NCBI GenBank assembly: GCA_040429635.1
Contig: CP158972.1
Location: 2,614,001-2,678,000, forward strand
DNA length: 64,000 nt
Direction: 5' to 3'
Source of the DNA: Tamlana crocina
Lineage (GTDB): Bacteria > Bacteroidota > Bacteroidia > Flavobacteriales > Flavobacteriaceae
A model generated the notes under the pieces. That model saw nothing but the letters and a program-made list of their open reading frames with translations. It was not told where the DNA came from and searched no databases. Made by a program: the position numbers and the translations under genes. Of the stretch, positions 9,494 through 18,967 are shown one piece after another; the first letter of the stretch is position 1, and each line of letters starts with the position of its first letter.

Positions 9494-10846
9494 GTGACTT
9501 TTAACGACCTCAATTTAAACACACCACTTTACAACGCCCTCGACGATTTGGGTTTCAACACGCCAACGCCCATTCAGGCCGAAGCATTCAATGTTGTCGC
9601 TTCGGGTAAAGATGTGGTAGGAATAGCACAAACCGGTACAGGAAAAACACTGGCCTACATGTTGCCCATTTTAAGAAACTTAAAGTTTTCAAGACAGGAC
9701 AACCCAAGGGTTTTGGTTTTGGTGCCCACGCGCGAATTGGTGGTTCAAGTGGTTGAGGAAATTGAAAAATTGTCGAAATACATTAACAATAGGGTGTTGG
9801 GCGTTTACGGAGGCACCAACATCAACACACAAAAACAAGCTGTTGCCCAAGGGTTGGATATTATCGTGGCCACTCCAGGACGGCTATACGATTTGGCCGT
9901 TAGCCGCGCATTACAACTCAAATCCATTCAGAAACTGGTGATTGACGAAGTGGATGTGATGCTCGATTTGGGATTCCGCCACCAACTTATCAATATTTTT
10001 GACATCCTTCCGGAAAGACGCCAAAATATTATGTTTTCCGCCACCATGACCCAAGATGTGGATTTGTTGATCAACGATTTTTTTAGAGGTCCGGAGCGCA
10101 TTTCCATTGCCGTATCGGGAACTCCGTTAGAAAATATTGAGCAACAACGTTATAAAGTACCCAATTTTTATACGAAAGTAAATCTGTTGGTGCATTTGCT
10201 CAATGACACCGAAACCTTCAACCGAGTGATTGTTTTTGTGGCGTACAAACGTATGGCCGACCGCTTGTTTGAAAAACTTGACGAGCATTTTAAGGAAGAG
10301 CTTTGCGTGATCCATTCCAACAAAACACAGAATTATCGTCTGCGCAGTATCGAACAATTCAAGGAAGGTGTTAACCGCATTTTGGTAGCCACCGATGTGA
10401 TGGCTCGCGGATTGGACATTGACAATGTAAGCCATGTTATTAATTTTGACACACCCGAATACCCCGAAAATTACATGCACCGCATTGGTAGAACGGGACG
10501 TGCCGAGCGCAAAGGCACATCGGTAACCTTTTCAACCGATAAAGAACAGGAGCACATTGAAAATATTGAGGCGCTGATGGATATGCAAATTCCTGTTTTG
10601 GACATGCCCGAAGCAGTGGAAATTTCAACCGAGCTTATCCCAGAGGAACGCCCAGAAATAAAAGAGCGCAACAACCCCACCAAACGCAGTGAAGAGGACG
10701 CCCCTGGACCCGCTTTCCACGAAAAAAAGGCTAAAAACCAAAAGGTTAATTTAGGCGGTTCGTACCGCAGGGAAATTTCCAAGAAATACAAAAAGCCTAA
10801 AACACGAGGCGATAAGAATTATAATAAACGAAATAAGAAGAAATAG
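9494..10846 (+). CDS. DEAD-box ATP-dependent RNA helicase
   Basis: This ~450-residue RNA helicase has all the core motifs: Q-motif (TPTPIQAEAF), AQTGTGKT (Walker A), PTRELVVQ, TPGRL, DEVD in place of DEAD (Walker B, about residues 151-154), SATM, ATDVMARGLDI and HRIGRTGR. The C-terminal ~80 residues are basic and Lys/Arg-rich, as in RhlE-type proteins that bind structured RNA. It probably acts in ribosome assembly or mRNA turnover. The start at the GTG (9494) gives the usual MTFNDLNLN-type beginning; an in-frame TTG at 9473 overlaps a promoter-like box. A strong bidirectional terminator follows. Confidence 0.93.
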   Translation: MTFNDLNLNTPLYNALDDLGFNTPTPIQAEAFNVVASGKDVVGIAQTGTGKTLAYMLPILRNLKFSRQDNPRVLVLVPTRELVVQVVEEIEKLSKYINNRVLGVYGGTNINTQKQAVAQGLDIIVATPGRLYDLAVSRALQLKSIQKLVIDEVDVMLDLGFRHQLINIFDILPERRQNIMFSATMTQDVDLLINDFFRGPERISIAVSGTPLENIEQQRYKVPNFYTKVNLLVHLLNDTETFNRVIVFVAYKRMADRLFEKLDEHFKEELCVIHSNKTQNYRLRSIEQFKEGVNRILVATDVMARGLDIDNVSHVINFDTPEYPENYMHRIGRTGRAERKGTSVTFSTDKEQEHIENIEALMDMQIPVLDMPEAVEISTELIPEERPEIKERNNPTKRSEEDAPGPAFHEKKAKNQKVNLGGSYRREISKKYKKPKTRGDKNYNKRNKKK

Positions 10847-10900
10847 TTGACAGTTTCAGCTTTTAACAGTTTCTCTATCTAGTTCCAAAACAAAAAAATA

Positions 10901-10938
10901 AAAAGGGAATTGATCATTAAATGGTCAATTCCCTTTTT
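10901..10938. terminator. Bidirectional rho-independent terminator
   Basis: A ~16-bp stem containing AAAGGGAATTGA and its complement has a short loop, an A-rich left flank and a seven-T right flank. It can end the helicase transcript on the plus strand and the beta-barrel gene on the minus strand. Confidence 0.85.
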
Positions 10939-10959
10939 TTGGTGTTTCGCTATTTTATT

Positions 10960-11619
10960 TTATAAAACTACCAAAACCCCAAAGTTTAGGTTTGTGGTGA
11001 ATAAATTAAAGGAAAACAAATTACTCTCTGATTTTACAACGTCACTGCTTTCCCGTGCACTATAGTTATAACCTATACTACCCAAATTACTATATAAAAG
11101 AACCTTCTCAGACAATGTAAAACTAAAACCTGGAGTTATTCCAACAAACAAACTAGATGAATCTCCTTTTGAAATATCGTTACTGGAATTGTTAGTGCTG
11201 TCCTCCCATCGTTTAGTAAAACTGGCGCCACCTTCAAGATTAAAAGCTAGCTTTGAACCCAAGGGGATATATTGTCGAATATATGGTGCGACGCTAAGTT
11301 TCTCAAAATTATTTTCGTGGGTATCCCCTAGCGAATTGAAAGATTCTTGATTACCAAAACTAAACCCCGATTTTAATCCTAATACTAAATTATTATTTAA
11401 GGAATACCCTATATCTGGATTTATACCCAATGAAGTACTCTTATGTTCTGAATCAGCAATTTGATTTCTTAAAGGTTTTTGTTCTGAATCAGAATAATTA
11501 AAATTCAATGAACCACCTAAAACCCATTTGTTTTTCGGTATTTTAAACTTTTCGTCTGTGTTTTGAGCAAAAACGGTTGAACATGCTAAAAGCAAGGCAA
11601 TAATTAAGTTTGTTTTCAT
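10960..11619 (-). CDS. Outer membrane beta-barrel protein
   Basis: This 219-residue secreted protein starts with a clear signal peptide (MKTNLIIALLLACSTVFAQ). The rest alternates polar and hydrophobic residues in strand-like blocks, for example WVLGGSLNFNY, NLVLGLKSGFSFG, LSVAPYIRQYIPL and SSLFVGITPGFSFTL, and ends in a short aliphatic strand (NLNFGVLVVL). This fits a small 8-10-strand outer membrane barrel (OmpW/OmpA-like porin family). The start at 11619 is chosen for the signal peptide; an in-frame start at 11652 would add a polar extension. Function is unknown. Confidence 0.75.
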   Translation of the reverse strand: MKTNLIIALLLACSTVFAQNTDEKFKIPKNKWVLGGSLNFNYSDSEQKPLRNQIADSEHKSTSLGINPDIGYSLNNNLVLGLKSGFSFGNQESFNSLGDTHENNFEKLSVAPYIRQYIPLGSKLAFNLEGGASFTKRWEDSTNNSSNDISKGDSSSLFVGITPGFSFTLSEKVLLYSNLGSIGYNYSARESSDVVKSESNLFSFNLFTTNLNFGVLVVL

Positions 11620-11774
11620 AAAATAAGTTTTTTTAATATTAGCCTGATACAAACCAGAAATCGTACCATGACACCAATACTTATGTTAACTTAATATTAT
11701 GATAACGTAAAAACCTACAAACAACTAAAAATCAAAATATTGTAAACGAACCCTCTTTTTCTGATTCTACCTTT

Positions 11775-14396
11775 TCAATCCCCATCCATTTCCATAATTA
11801 AATTGGCAATTAAAGCGGTCCACCCCGTTTGGTGCGAGGCACCGAGACCTTTGCCGGTATCGCCATCAAAAAATTCATAGAATAGATGTAAGTTTTTAAA
11901 ATGCTCGTCGGTGGCAAACTTACTATCCGGGTCATCAGCATGGTATTGAAACTTCCCGTCTGAATTGGCTTCAAAAAGCTTAATCAACCTTTTGGTGAGC
12001 TGGTTTGCAATCTGATTGAGGTTAAGTTTGTTACCCGACCCCGTGGGAAATTCATATTGATACGTTGGCCCATAAAACTTGTAATATTTACGTAGCGATT
12101 GAATGATCATATAATTTATAGGCATCCAAATGGGGCCACGCCAATTGGAGTTTCCGCCAAACATATTGGAACGGCTCTCCCCCGGTTCGTATTGAATTTG
12201 GTGGTACCCATGATGCTGAAAAACGAATGGGTGTTTTTCATGATATTTTGAAAGCGAACGTATGCCATAATCCGAAAGAAATTCGTCTTCGTCCAGCAGT
12301 CGTTTAAGAAGGTGCTCCAACCTGAAGGCACGCATGATGGAGAATAAATAGTAGCCTTCGCCGTTGGGGTCATCTAAATTTGAAATCAATGACGCCAAAT
12401 CGGGGCGCGTTCTTATTATTTCGTTGGCCCTAATCCTAAACTCCTTCAGTTCTTCAAAAAGATCTTTATGCATAATTTCAACGGCAAACATGGGGATTAC
12501 CCCAACCAACGACCTAACTTTCAATCGGTCGGTGGCCCCACTTGCCATTTCAACTACATCATAATAAAAATTGTCTTCATCATCCCAAAGCGAAATATCC
12601 TTCTTCCCGATATGGTGCATCGCCCAAGCGATATTTAAAAAGTGCCTGAAAAACTTAGCGGCAGCCTCTTCATATATTTTATTGGTTTTAGAGAGCTCTA
12701 GCGACATGCGCAACATATTTAAAGCGAACATGGCCATCCAGCTCGTGGCGTCAGATTGTTGCATTCGGGTAATACCGGGCGGCATGTGGTTTCGGTCGAA
12801 AACCCCAATATTGTCCAAGCCCAAAAACCCACCTTCAAATAGGTCGGTACCACTTTTGTCCTTTTGGTTTACCCACCACGTAAAATTGAGCAACAGCTTT
12901 TGGAATGCCGTTTCCAAAAACTCCGTATCACCGCTTCCGTTGTACGCTTTGTCTTTATCGTAAACATGCCACACCGCCCAAGAGTGCACGGGAGGATTCA
13001 CATCGCTGAAATTCCACTCGTAAGCCGGAATTTGTCCGTTAGGATGCATGTAGTTTTCCTTGAGCACCAAAAGAAGCTGCTCCTTGGCGAAAAACGGATC
13101 TACCTCAACAAAAGACGCCATATGAAAAGCCAAATCCCACGCGGCATACCACGGATATTCCCATTTATCTGGCATCGAAATAATATGTCTATTGGTAAGG
13201 TGCTGCCAATTATAATTTCTTAAGTTGGAACGCTGCGGTTTTGCTTCTCCGGGGCCTCCAAAAAGCCACTTGAACACATCGTTATAATAAAATTGTTTGG
13301 TCCAAAGCAGTCCTGCAAAAGCGTTTTTGGCAATGTCTCGGTGTGTTTCAGGAATATCGTTGTTGATGGTTTCATTGTAAAAGGCTTCGCACTCTTTCAT
13401 GCGTTGTTCGAACATGGTATCAAAATCAGCCCAAGGATCGTCCATTTTTGTTTTGGTTAAACGAATTCTAATCGTTTTTTCTTGACCCGGCTTGAGCTTC
13501 AATTTGTGCCAAACTGCAAATTTAGACCCATTTTTTTCGGGGTTGACTGTCCGTTTTTTATTTACTACGCGCTCATTTATTCCGTCCTTAACGTATTTTA
13601 CTTCATTAGGAACATTATAAATGCGTTTATTATTGGTTTCGTTTTCGCAAAAGAGTTGCTTCCCTTTTTCGTGATATAAATAATAGCGGCCGTTTCGGGT
13701 GCTTCTCGACATCACACTTCGTTTGGAAGTCGATTTTATCGTTGGCCTTGTATGCCGTGTATTATGCTTCCAAAAATTGCGAAACCAAAGATGCGGAAGC
13801 ACGTGTACCTTAGCTTTTTTTGCACCTCTGTTCACCACGGTTATTTTCATCAGAATATCGCTGGTATCGGCTTTGGCATACTCAACAAAACAATCGAAAT
13901 AGGCATTGTTTTTGAAACTTTTAGTATCCAAAAGTTCATATTCAAACTCATCGCGACTTCGTTGGTTCCTGTGCACCAAATCTGAATACGGAAATTCGTT
14001 TTGCGGATATTTGTAAAGAAATTTACAGTAGGAATGCGTTGGCGAACTCACCTGATGGAAATATAATTCCTTGACATCTTCGCCATGGTTCCCTTGGTTA
14101 TTAGTCAAACCAAAGAGACGTTCTTTCAAAATTTTATCCTTGCCATTCCAAAAAGCAGGCGCCAAACATAAAATCTCACGGGCATCACAAAACCCTGCAA
14201 TGCCCTCTTCGCCCCACCTGAAAGCATTGCTTCTCGCCTTGTCGTGATCTATAAACTCCCAAGAAGTACCATGTTCGCTGTAATCCTCACGTACCGTTCC
14301 CCATTGCCTATCGGCCAAATATGGCCCCCATTTTTTCCAAGTTTTATATGTATTTGCTTCTTTTAAACGCTCTGCTTCGATACCTTTTTGAACCAT
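11775..14396 (-). CDS. GH63/MGH1-like glucosidase
   Basis: This 873-residue protein resembles large bacterial GH63-type glucosidases with an (alpha/alpha)6 barrel. The N-terminal part (DRQWGTVREDYSEHGTSW and HDKARSNAFRWGEEGIAGF) is the conserved beta-sandwich region. The barrel carries PWYAAWDLAFHM near residue 414, where the Asp is the probable general acid, and SHQTGWTALIANL near residue 848. There is no signal peptide, so the enzyme is probably cytosolic and acts on an alpha-glucoside, or a glycerate/glycerol glycoside as in related MGH enzymes. No sugar transporter or regulator lies beside it, so the substrate is open. Confidence 0.85.
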   Translation of the reverse strand: MVQKGIEAERLKEANTYKTWKKWGPYLADRQWGTVREDYSEHGTSWEFIDHDKARSNAFRWGEEGIAGFCDAREILCLAPAFWNGKDKILKERLFGLTNNQGNHGEDVKELYFHQVSSPTHSYCKFLYKYPQNEFPYSDLVHRNQRSRDEFEYELLDTKSFKNNAYFDCFVEYAKADTSDILMKITVVNRGAKKAKVHVLPHLWFRNFWKHNTRHTRPTIKSTSKRSVMSRSTRNGRYYLYHEKGKQLFCENETNNKRIYNVPNEVKYVKDGINERVVNKKRTVNPEKNGSKFAVWHKLKLKPGQEKTIRIRLTKTKMDDPWADFDTMFEQRMKECEAFYNETINNDIPETHRDIAKNAFAGLLWTKQFYYNDVFKWLFGGPGEAKPQRSNLRNYNWQHLTNRHIISMPDKWEYPWYAAWDLAFHMASFVEVDPFFAKEQLLLVLKENYMHPNGQIPAYEWNFSDVNPPVHSWAVWHVYDKDKAYNGSGDTEFLETAFQKLLLNFTWWVNQKDKSGTDLFEGGFLGLDNIGVFDRNHMPPGITRMQQSDATSWMAMFALNMLRMSLELSKTNKIYEEAAAKFFRHFLNIAWAMHHIGKKDISLWDDEDNFYYDVVEMASGATDRLKVRSLVGVIPMFAVEIMHKDLFEELKEFRIRANEIIRTRPDLASLISNLDDPNGEGYYLFSIMRAFRLEHLLKRLLDEDEFLSDYGIRSLSKYHEKHPFVFQHHGYHQIQYEPGESRSNMFGGNSNWRGPIWMPINYMIIQSLRKYYKFYGPTYQYEFPTGSGNKLNLNQIANQLTKRLIKLFEANSDGKFQYHADDPDSKFATDEHFKNLHLFYEFFDGDTGKGLGASHQTGWTALIANLIMEMDGD

Positions 14397-14653
14397 GTTG
14401 ATATGTGAGTTAGTGAATTATGAAGTTGTATTATTGCTATAATGAACGTGCGAAACAACGAAGAACTATTCTCCGGCCTTTCAATTAAAAATACGCTATT
14501 TCGAGCAATAAATCATGCTGCCGAAAAAGTATTATTTAATTGATTTTTTCTTGGATTTATTTTGATAACACACTAAAAAACACGGGGCTAATTTGATAAA
14601 ACAGTAGTTCCTCTATTTTAAAATGTTGTAGCTCACCATAATGTTCATAGAAA

Positions 14654-15943
14654 TCAATCCGCTAAGGCGGCATTTACCAAAATCCTGAACTTTGTCGAAG
14701 TGTCGTCGTTTTTTGTTCGCTGGGTTTGTTTCATTAAAATACCGATTAAGTTTTCTTTTGGATCGGCAAAATATTGTGTATTGAAATAACCGCCCCATTC
14801 AAAAGTACCTTCGCTGCCACTGCCCCCCAAGTCATGCTTTTTCTTATCGACCAAACCAAAGGCCAAACCATGAACGGCAGTAATATCCTCTGAGATATGT
14901 GGAATTTGATTGGTTAAAATCGTTTCAACCGTGGTGCGACTTAACAATCGCTTGCCATTCAACTCTCCCCCGTTTAAATACATATTTAAAAACTTGGCAT
15001 AATCGGATGCGGTACTGGTAAGCCCCGCGCCTCCAGAAAAGAAGCGTTTTGCACCCTTTTTAGGATAATCGGTATCGTAAAACGTTACTGGATATTTCAT
15101 CCATTGTCCATTTTCAAAAGTTTGCACAGTTACCAATCTATCGTATTTAGATTCGGGCAAATAAAACTGGGTATCTTCCATTCCCAGAGGCTGAAAAATC
15201 CGGGTTTTAAAAAATTCATCTAATGGCATTCCTGAAATAATTTCAATAAAATACCCTAATACATCAATGCTTTCGCTATAAGTAAACCGCTCGCCCGGAT
15301 TATGGTGTAATGGCAGTTTGGCTAGTATTTTTACGCTTTCTTCTATGCTGATGTTTTTGGTAGTGAACAAATCGGTTACACCTGCTTTGGCATATATTTT
15401 TTTGAAACGTGAATCGCTATCAATTTGACCGTAGCCAAGTCCCGAAGTGTGCGTTAACAAATGCCTAATGGTAATGTGGTTTTCGGCAGGCATTGTCGTA
15501 AAAGACGAATCGGCTTCCTTAAACGACTTTAAAAGTGTGGCGTTTTTAAACTCAGGAATGTATTTTGAAATTGGCTCGTCCAATCCAAACTTACCCTCTT
15601 CCCAAAGCATCATTACCGCGGTTGATGTTATGGCTTTTGTTTGTGAAGCTATCCTAAAAATAGCATCTTTTTCCAAAGTTTTTCCCGAAGCATTATCGGC
15701 CAAACCAAAGGCTTTATGGTACACTATTTTTCCATTTCGGAAAATTAAAGCTACTGCACCGGGCACTTTATTTTCTTCAATTGATTGGGAAAGCATGGAA
15801 TCTATTCTGCTTAACCTTTCATTAGAAATGCCTTCGTTTAAAAATTTGGTTGAAGCATGCGATTCTTCCTTAACGGAAGCCTCCTTTTTAAAACAAGCGG
15901 TTAATAAAATAGCGGTTGCAAAAGCAAAAATCAGTCGTTTCAT
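14654..15943 (-). CDS. Serine hydrolase of the beta-lactamase (class C/PBP4*) family, lipoprotein
   Basis: This 429-residue lipoprotein begins MKRLIFAFATAILLTAC, a lipobox with Cys17. The catalytic SxxK is in FRIASQTKAITS, the YxS/YxN equivalent in FTYSESID, and the third box is probably in FEWGGYFNT. HLLTHTSGLGYG is the usual HTSGL signature. Such proteins are D-amino-peptidases, carboxypeptidases or esterases acting on envelope material; true beta-lactamase activity cannot be assumed. It sits 257 bases upstream of the GH63 gene on the same strand, and the gap holds no obvious gene. Confidence 0.9.
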   Translation of the reverse strand: MKRLIFAFATAILLTACFKKEASVKEESHASTKFLNEGISNERLSRIDSMLSQSIEENKVPGAVALIFRNGKIVYHKAFGLADNASGKTLEKDAIFRIASQTKAITSTAVMMLWEEGKFGLDEPISKYIPEFKNATLLKSFKEADSSFTTMPAENHITIRHLLTHTSGLGYGQIDSDSRFKKIYAKAGVTDLFTTKNISIEESVKILAKLPLHHNPGERFTYSESIDVLGYFIEIISGMPLDEFFKTRIFQPLGMEDTQFYLPESKYDRLVTVQTFENGQWMKYPVTFYDTDYPKKGAKRFFSGGAGLTSTASDYAKFLNMYLNGGELNGKRLLSRTTVETILTNQIPHISEDITAVHGLAFGLVDKKKHDLGGSGSEGTFEWGGYFNTQYFADPKENLIGILMKQTQRTKNDDTSTKFRILVNAALAD

Positions 15944-16013
15944 GTGTTTGATTTTGTTGGTTTGTTTAATAGTTAAGACTTGCTAATTTAGGTTTTAATA
16001 TTAAACAAAAAAA

Positions 16014-16039
16014 TCCCTTTCCGAATAAACGGAAAGGGA
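16014..16039 (-). terminator. Rho-independent terminator downstream of the MscS gene
   Basis: A perfect 10-bp stem (TCCCTTTCCG with its complement) has a six-base loop and is followed by a seven-T run on the minus strand. It closes the sigma factor/57-aa/MscS operon. Confidence 0.85.
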
Positions 16040-16105
16040 CTGTAACAGTAGAGAGCTTTTGGGCATACAAAAAATAACCAACCAAATTTTAACCCTAACT
16101 TAAAG

Positions 16106-16933
16106 TTAATCTCGCACACTTACTTGGCTCTCTACAATGTCATTTATAGGCACTATTAATTTCCCTTCTTTTGTTTTTAAGGTTATTGAAACATTATTAA
16201 TAGATTCCACTTCGCCTTTTATTTCTCCAAATTCAATTTCTTGTCCTATTTCATAAGTCTTTCTGGCATAAAAGGTTTTTAACAGATCGGCCACAATTCT
16301 TTGGGCTCCAAAACCAAATGCCAACGCAAAGGCCAGTAAAAAAGCGGCAAGAATTAAAGTTACATTGCTAGTAATGATTTCGGTATCTACCCCTGCCTGG
16401 TTTAATGCCGTTATCGACACAAATAGCAATAGTAGAAAAAACACAATTTGACTGATAAACTTCGCCCCCGATAAATCCATCGAATCAAAGAAAGACTTGA
16501 TGGCTTTTTTAACAAAATTGGCCAATAGCAAACCGATGGTGAAAATGATTAATGCCGAAAATAACTTGGGCAAATAGCCCAAGAAATTTTGTATCTCGGC
16601 AGAGACCATGGTAAGGTTCAAAATATCGGTTACCACAATAAGTATCATGATATACATGATCCATTTTACAAACTTGGTGGTAATTTTTATAACATCGAAA
16701 TTGAGTTTTTTACCATCAAAAATTTCAATATCGTTTATTTTATCGTCCAGTTTATCGGCTTTGGCAAATTTTAATGCTTTTCTTACTATACCAACCAAAA
16801 GTTTGGTTAAAAACCAACCAATTATTATAATAGCTATGGCGCCCAAAATATTGGGAATAACTTTTGCCACCTCGGCCGTCATAGCCGACAACGATGCCTT
16901 AACGCTATCATTCCAAGCTGTAATTTTATCCAT
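16106..16933 (-). CDS. MscS-family mechanosensitive ion channel
   Basis: This 275-residue membrane protein is a small-conductance mechanosensitive channel homologue. Hydrophobic segments lie at about residues 20-45, 85-105, 125-145 and 160-210. The last contains LLAFALAFGFGAQRIVADLL, which matches the pore-lining TM3 of MscS, followed by a short beta domain (YEIGQEIEFGEIKGEVESI). The extended N-terminus with additional helices resembles the TM-helix-repeat branch. It is the last gene of an operon with an ECF sigma factor and a 57-residue protein, which suggests that osmotic or envelope stress controls it (inference). Confidence 0.9.
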   Translation of the reverse strand: MDKITAWNDSVKASLSAMTAEVAKVIPNILGAIAIIIIGWFLTKLLVGIVRKALKFAKADKLDDKINDIEIFDGKKLNFDVIKITTKFVKWIMYIMILIVVTDILNLTMVSAEIQNFLGYLPKLFSALIIFTIGLLLANFVKKAIKSFFDSMDLSGAKFISQIVFFLLLLFVSITALNQAGVDTEIITSNVTLILAAFLLAFALAFGFGAQRIVADLLKTFYARKTYEIGQEIEFGEIKGEVESINNVSITLKTKEGKLIVPINDIVESQVSVRD

Positions 16934-16954
16934 ATTTAGTTATTTTGTTATTGG

Positions 16955-17128
16955 TTATTCTTTCCTTTTTTTTATGGTTTGTTCTATAATTTTTGCTGGG
17001 TCTAAAGAGAATAGTTTAGCTAGATCCATAAGCAATTTTGCCATGGCAATATCACTCATAACCTTTGCTTTAAGTTCTTCTGGAACTTCCTTAAGCGGCT
17101 GATTTATATGTTTAAACGGATTTTCCAT
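16955..17128 (-). CDS. Small 57-residue protein between ECF sigma factor and MscS
   Basis: This short gene encodes MENPFKHINQPLKEVPEELK and about 37 further residues, ending in a Lys/Arg-rich tail (KKRKE). It has no signal peptide. The middle (SDIAMAKLLMDLAKLFSL) is an amphipathic to hydrophobic helix. Its ATG shares one base with the TAA of the sigma factor gene (TAATG), and it stops 21 bases before the MscS start, which strongly supports translation within the operon. I do not recognise the family. An anti-sigma or sigma-modulating role is possible because of its position, but nothing in the sequence proves it. Confidence 0.75.
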   Translation of the reverse strand: MENPFKHINQPLKEVPEELKAKVMSDIAMAKLLMDLAKLFSLDPAKIIEQTIKKRKE

Positions 17129-17703
17129 TAGTTAAACTTCTCGTTATATACTTTCAACAACTTATCTTTTGCTCGTTTAATGCGCATTTTCACCGCACTT
17201 TCTCCTATGTCTAAAACACTTTCTATTTCCCTAATGGAAAGCCCATCTTGGTATTTTAGCAACAATATCATTTTTTCTTCTGGAGCAATGAGCTCTAAAG
17301 CCTCCTTCAACCTATCGACACGCATATTTACAAACCCATCATCGTCATCATCGTCTTCAGAAAGGTTTTCAATATCTTTGTAATCGACAGACTGTTTTTC
17401 AAACTTTTTGGCCGTATTTCTAGTTACATAATTTACGCAATGGTTATACGTAAAAGCATACAGCCAAGTTGAAAATTTCGATTTTCCTTTGAAACTCGCC
17501 AACTTAACAAAGAGCTTTAAAAATACATCCTGCGCTAAATCTTTGGCTTCATCCTCGTCTTTTGAAAACCCATAACACTTGTTAAACACCAACCCGGCGT
17601 ATCTATCGTACAAAATTTCAAATAGCAATGTGTTATTGGTTTTAACAATTGCCTTTACCAAATCTTCATCTGATAAATTATTAATGTCGTTGAGGGTTTT
17701 CAA
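17128..17703 (-). CDS. ECF-type RNA polymerase sigma factor
   Basis: This 191-residue sigma-70 family factor has region 2 around LYDRYAGLVFNKCYGFSKD, DLAQDVFLKLFVKL and FSTWLYAFTYNHCVNYV, and region 4 with KYQDGLSIREIESVLDIGESAVKMRIKRAK as the helix-turn-helix. An acidic linker (EDDDDDD) joins them. An in-frame TAG lies nine bases upstream of the TTG at 17703 and there is no internal Met near the N-terminus, so TTG is the likely start. It leads a three-gene operon with a 57-residue protein and an MscS channel and probably regulates its own operon. Confidence 0.9.
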   Translation of the reverse strand: MKTLNDINNLSDEDLVKAIVKTNNTLLFEILYDRYAGLVFNKCYGFSKDEDEAKDLAQDVFLKLFVKLASFKGKSKFSTWLYAFTYNHCVNYVTRNTAKKFEKQSVDYKDIENLSEDDDDDDGFVNMRVDRLKEALELIAPEEKMILLLKYQDGLSIREIESVLDIGESAVKMRIKRAKDKLLKVYNEKFN

Positions 17704-17972
17704 ATTTAGCTAATCGCCATTAGTTGTTTATAAATATTAAGACACCTTTGCTTTTAAATGGTCACACAAAAAAGTGACATAAAAGCCTAATTTTATTATG
17801 TTTTGAGTGCTTTGGGCAACCTAATGTTATTCAAACAGCACACAACACGAATATTACCAATTGGCAATCAACAATATACAAAAACCCAAAATACCAATTA
17901 CCTTTAAAAATCGTTTAAGTTATTAAAAAAATAAAATTTACGTAAAAACGAGAAACAGTTGACTTTGAATAT

Positions 17973-18965
17973 TTAACTCAACAATGAATAACGCACCAAG
18001 AGCTTTCCTCCTTTAACCCATTTTATCCAACCTTTCCCAACGGTCTCAAAATGGTCGTCAATAAGCGCAACAAACATCCATTCATCTAAAATGCGCAAAG
18101 GCTTCATAAAACTGTACAGGATGTTTATTCTGTTTGCATGGGCAAATGGTTTTACAAAAACGGAAGACGTATTTGGATTAAAAAACTCAACACTATGCAC
18201 ACCCAACAAAAACTCAGGCCAATATAACGTTTGGCCTTTATGTTTGTTGACATAAGCCGTTTTATGACTTATTGTGTTTACCACAACCTCGACAAATTCT
18301 TGGGTAACGGATTGCACTTTAAAATATAGCAAACCGTAATCGAGTTTTAAATGGTTAGGCACTAACCAAGGCGGTGCCGTAGCTATTTCGTAGCCTCCAT
18401 ATTCAGCCTTTTTGAATGTGATGCTGTCTGTGGGACTGTGTTCCATCAATGATTTTTCAAAATTGAGATTTCCGTAAAAATAAAGCACGTTGTTTTCTGA
18501 AAAATTTGGAGTAAACATTCCTAAACCCGACTCATTTTCGTTGGATTGAAAATTGGTTTTATAAAGTTTTGCCATAGGTTCGGCTTCCGAAGAAACAGGT
18601 TTTGTCGGCACCTCTTTTTTCGGAATTATGGGTTGCTCTATCTTTTGCTTTTCCAACACCCTTGCTTTTTGCTTTTCTAAATACTTAAGGTGAAAATAGC
18701 CCCAGAAGCCTACAATTGATACAGCCAATGCTATATTGAGGCGAAAAACAAGCTTCCTTTTGAATTTGTAGGCGATAAAAAGTGCCAGCAAAAGTCCAAG
18801 GAACATAGCAACTACGCCATAGCCCAAAACGATGGTGCCACCGGCCAAACCTTGATTTTTTCCTGCACTAACTAGCCCGGCATAACTCAAACCTACAAAG
18901 AAGCTAAAAACGAGCATTAAAAAGTAAAACAGAAAGCTATATCCCTTTAACATTTTATGCCCCAT
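17973..18965 (-). CDS. Membrane-anchored protein of unknown function paired with a VWA protein
   Basis: This 330-residue protein has three N-terminal hydrophobic segments (about residues 8-30, 42-66 and 74-92), a charged linker rich in Lys and Pro, then a soluble domain of about 200 residues with many aromatic strands (for example NNVLYFYGNLNFEKSL and GLLYFKVQSVTQEFVEVVV). I do not recognise the soluble domain; its beta-rich pattern could be an SH3-like or lipocalin-like fold. It starts two bases after the VWA gene stop, so the two are co-transcribed and their products probably act together at the membrane. Confidence 0.6.
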   Translation of the reverse strand: MGHKMLKGYSFLFYFLMLVFSFFVGLSYAGLVSAGKNQGLAGGTIVLGYGVVAMFLGLLLALFIAYKFKRKLVFRLNIALAVSIVGFWGYFHLKYLEKQKARVLEKQKIEQPIIPKKEVPTKPVSSEAEPMAKLYKTNFQSNENESGLGMFTPNFSENNVLYFYGNLNFEKSLMEHSPTDSITFKKAEYGGYEIATAPPWLVPNHLKLDYGLLYFKVQSVTQEFVEVVVNTISHKTAYVNKHKGQTLYWPEFLLGVHSVEFFNPNTSSVFVKPFAHANRINILYSFMKPLRILDEWMFVALIDDHFETVGKGWIKWVKGGKLLVRYSLLS

Positions 18966-18967
18966 AG

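Noticed and set aside
15447-15986. 179-residue plus-strand ORF
   Set aside because: It is antisense to the serine hydrolase lipoprotein gene.
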